From contig JARKQP010000022.1 in assembly GCA_029974875.1 (NCBI GenBank), forward strand, positions 1-6,894: a stretch of DNA of 6,894 nt, written 5' to 3'. Source of the DNA: Mobilitalea sp. Its GTDB lineage: Bacteria; Bacillota_A; Clostridia; Lachnospirales; Lachnospiraceae. This document shows positions 6,482 through 6,894 of this stretch, in pieces (the stretch's first letter is position 1; the number at the start of each line of letters is the position of its first letter). The position numbers and the translations under genes are program-made. The notes beneath the pieces were generated by a model that had not been told where the DNA came from, did no database searches, and worked only from the letters and a program-made list of their open reading frames with translations.

Positions 6482-6894
6482 CTATTTAATCTGGGCACCT
6501 AAGGCGTCCTTGGCCTTCTCAATTACTGCATCAATCCCTGCCGCATTCTTGCCGCCGGCCTGAGCCATATTTGGCCTGCCACCGCCACCGCCGCCAACAA
6601 GGACTGCCAGCTCCTTTATCAGGTTGCCGGCATGGGCACCCTGCTTCATGGCTCCATCCGTTGCCATCGCTAAAAGGTTAACCTTGTCCGGAGCCAGCGC
6701 AGAGGCTAAAATAATAACTCCTTCACCAAGCTTCTCCTTTAACTGGTCACCCAGGTTACGAAGCTCATTCATGTCAACATCAGCCAGCTTAACTGCTAAT
6801 AATTTAACGCCCTTCACCTCTACAACCTGATTCATAACATCGCCAAGGGAGCTATTTGCAAGCTTACTCTTCAGCTTCTCATTTTCAGATTTGA
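6482..6894 (-). CDS. alaS: Alanyl-tRNA synthetase, C-terminal end (5' part outside window)
   Basis: The last 136 or so residues of alanyl-tRNA synthetase, the cytosolic enzyme that charges tRNA-Ala. The reading frame is open to the right window edge. It reads KSENEKLKSKLANSSLGDVMNQVVEVKG, the end of the helical linker leading into the C-terminal (DHHA1-like, C-Ala) domain. It continues with the glycine-rich motif VGGGGGGRPNMAQAGG and ends KAKDALGAQIK. This glycine-rich motif and the Q-A-G-G that follows are hallmarks of the AlaRS C-terminus. An internal ATG at 6835 is not a start, because the coding similarity continues upstream of it. The aminoacylation and editing domains lie outside the window. 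The gene is convergent with the ECF operon and has no evident functional tie to it. The 116-bp inverted-repeat element, 44 bases after its stop, may end its transcript. Confidence 0.95.
   Translation of the reverse strand, partial: KSENEKLKSKLANSSLGDVMNQVVEVKGVKLLAVKLADVDMNELRNLGDQLKEKLGEGVIILASALAPDKVNLLAMATDGAMKQGAHAGNLIKELAVLVGGGGGGRPNMAQAGGKNAAGIDAVIEKAKDALGAQIK

Noticed and set aside
6482..6835. Separate small gene of 117 residues starting at 6835
   Set aside because: The frame stays open to the right window edge and the upstream residues (SENEKLKSKLANSSLGDV) are typical alanyl-tRNA synthetase sequence, so it is the tail of alaS and not a new gene.

Overview
The window looks like a chromosomal segment of a moderately low-GC Gram-positive anaerobe, most likely a clostridium of the Lachnospiraceae type. 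This is an inference from AGGAGG-type ribosome sites, codon use, protein style and gene content; there is no rRNA or other marker to fix it. Apart from the tail of alaS, the window is one transport locus built around an AraC-type regulator.

Layout. Positions 1-2154, minus strand: two adjacent half-size ABC transporters (membrane domain fused to ATPase), the second cut by the left window edge. They are a probable heterodimer, translated with 1 nt between stop and start. Positions 2155-2378: leader of that pair with short direct repeats and a possible promoter, next to a strong intrinsic terminator for the upstream regulator gene. Positions 2379-3341, minus strand: AraC/XylS-family regulator with a PchR/YbtA-like look. 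Positions 3342-3503: divergent control region with a perfect 7-bp-arm dyad. Positions 3504-6178, plus strand: a complete ECF transporter operon of S component (MptD/Trep_Strep type), T component and a fused double ATPase, with abutting or overlapping genes. Positions 6179-6481: no gene, but a 19-bp tandem repeat array that begins inside the last codons of the ATPase gene, then a 116-bp element bounded by perfect 17-bp inverted repeats. Positions 6482-6894, minus strand: 3' end of alaS, convergent with the ECF operon.

Working together. The regulator probably controls one or both transporters from the region between the divergent genes. Exporter-fold ABC heterodimers beside a PchR/YbtA-like regulator recall siderophore importers such as YbtPQ and IrtAB. 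MptD-type ECF S components have been linked to haem uptake in streptococci and lactobacilli. The whole may therefore be an iron-siderophore or haem acquisition locus. That substrate is an inference; no residue seen here proves it. The repeat array and the inverted-repeat element are the least explained parts of the window.
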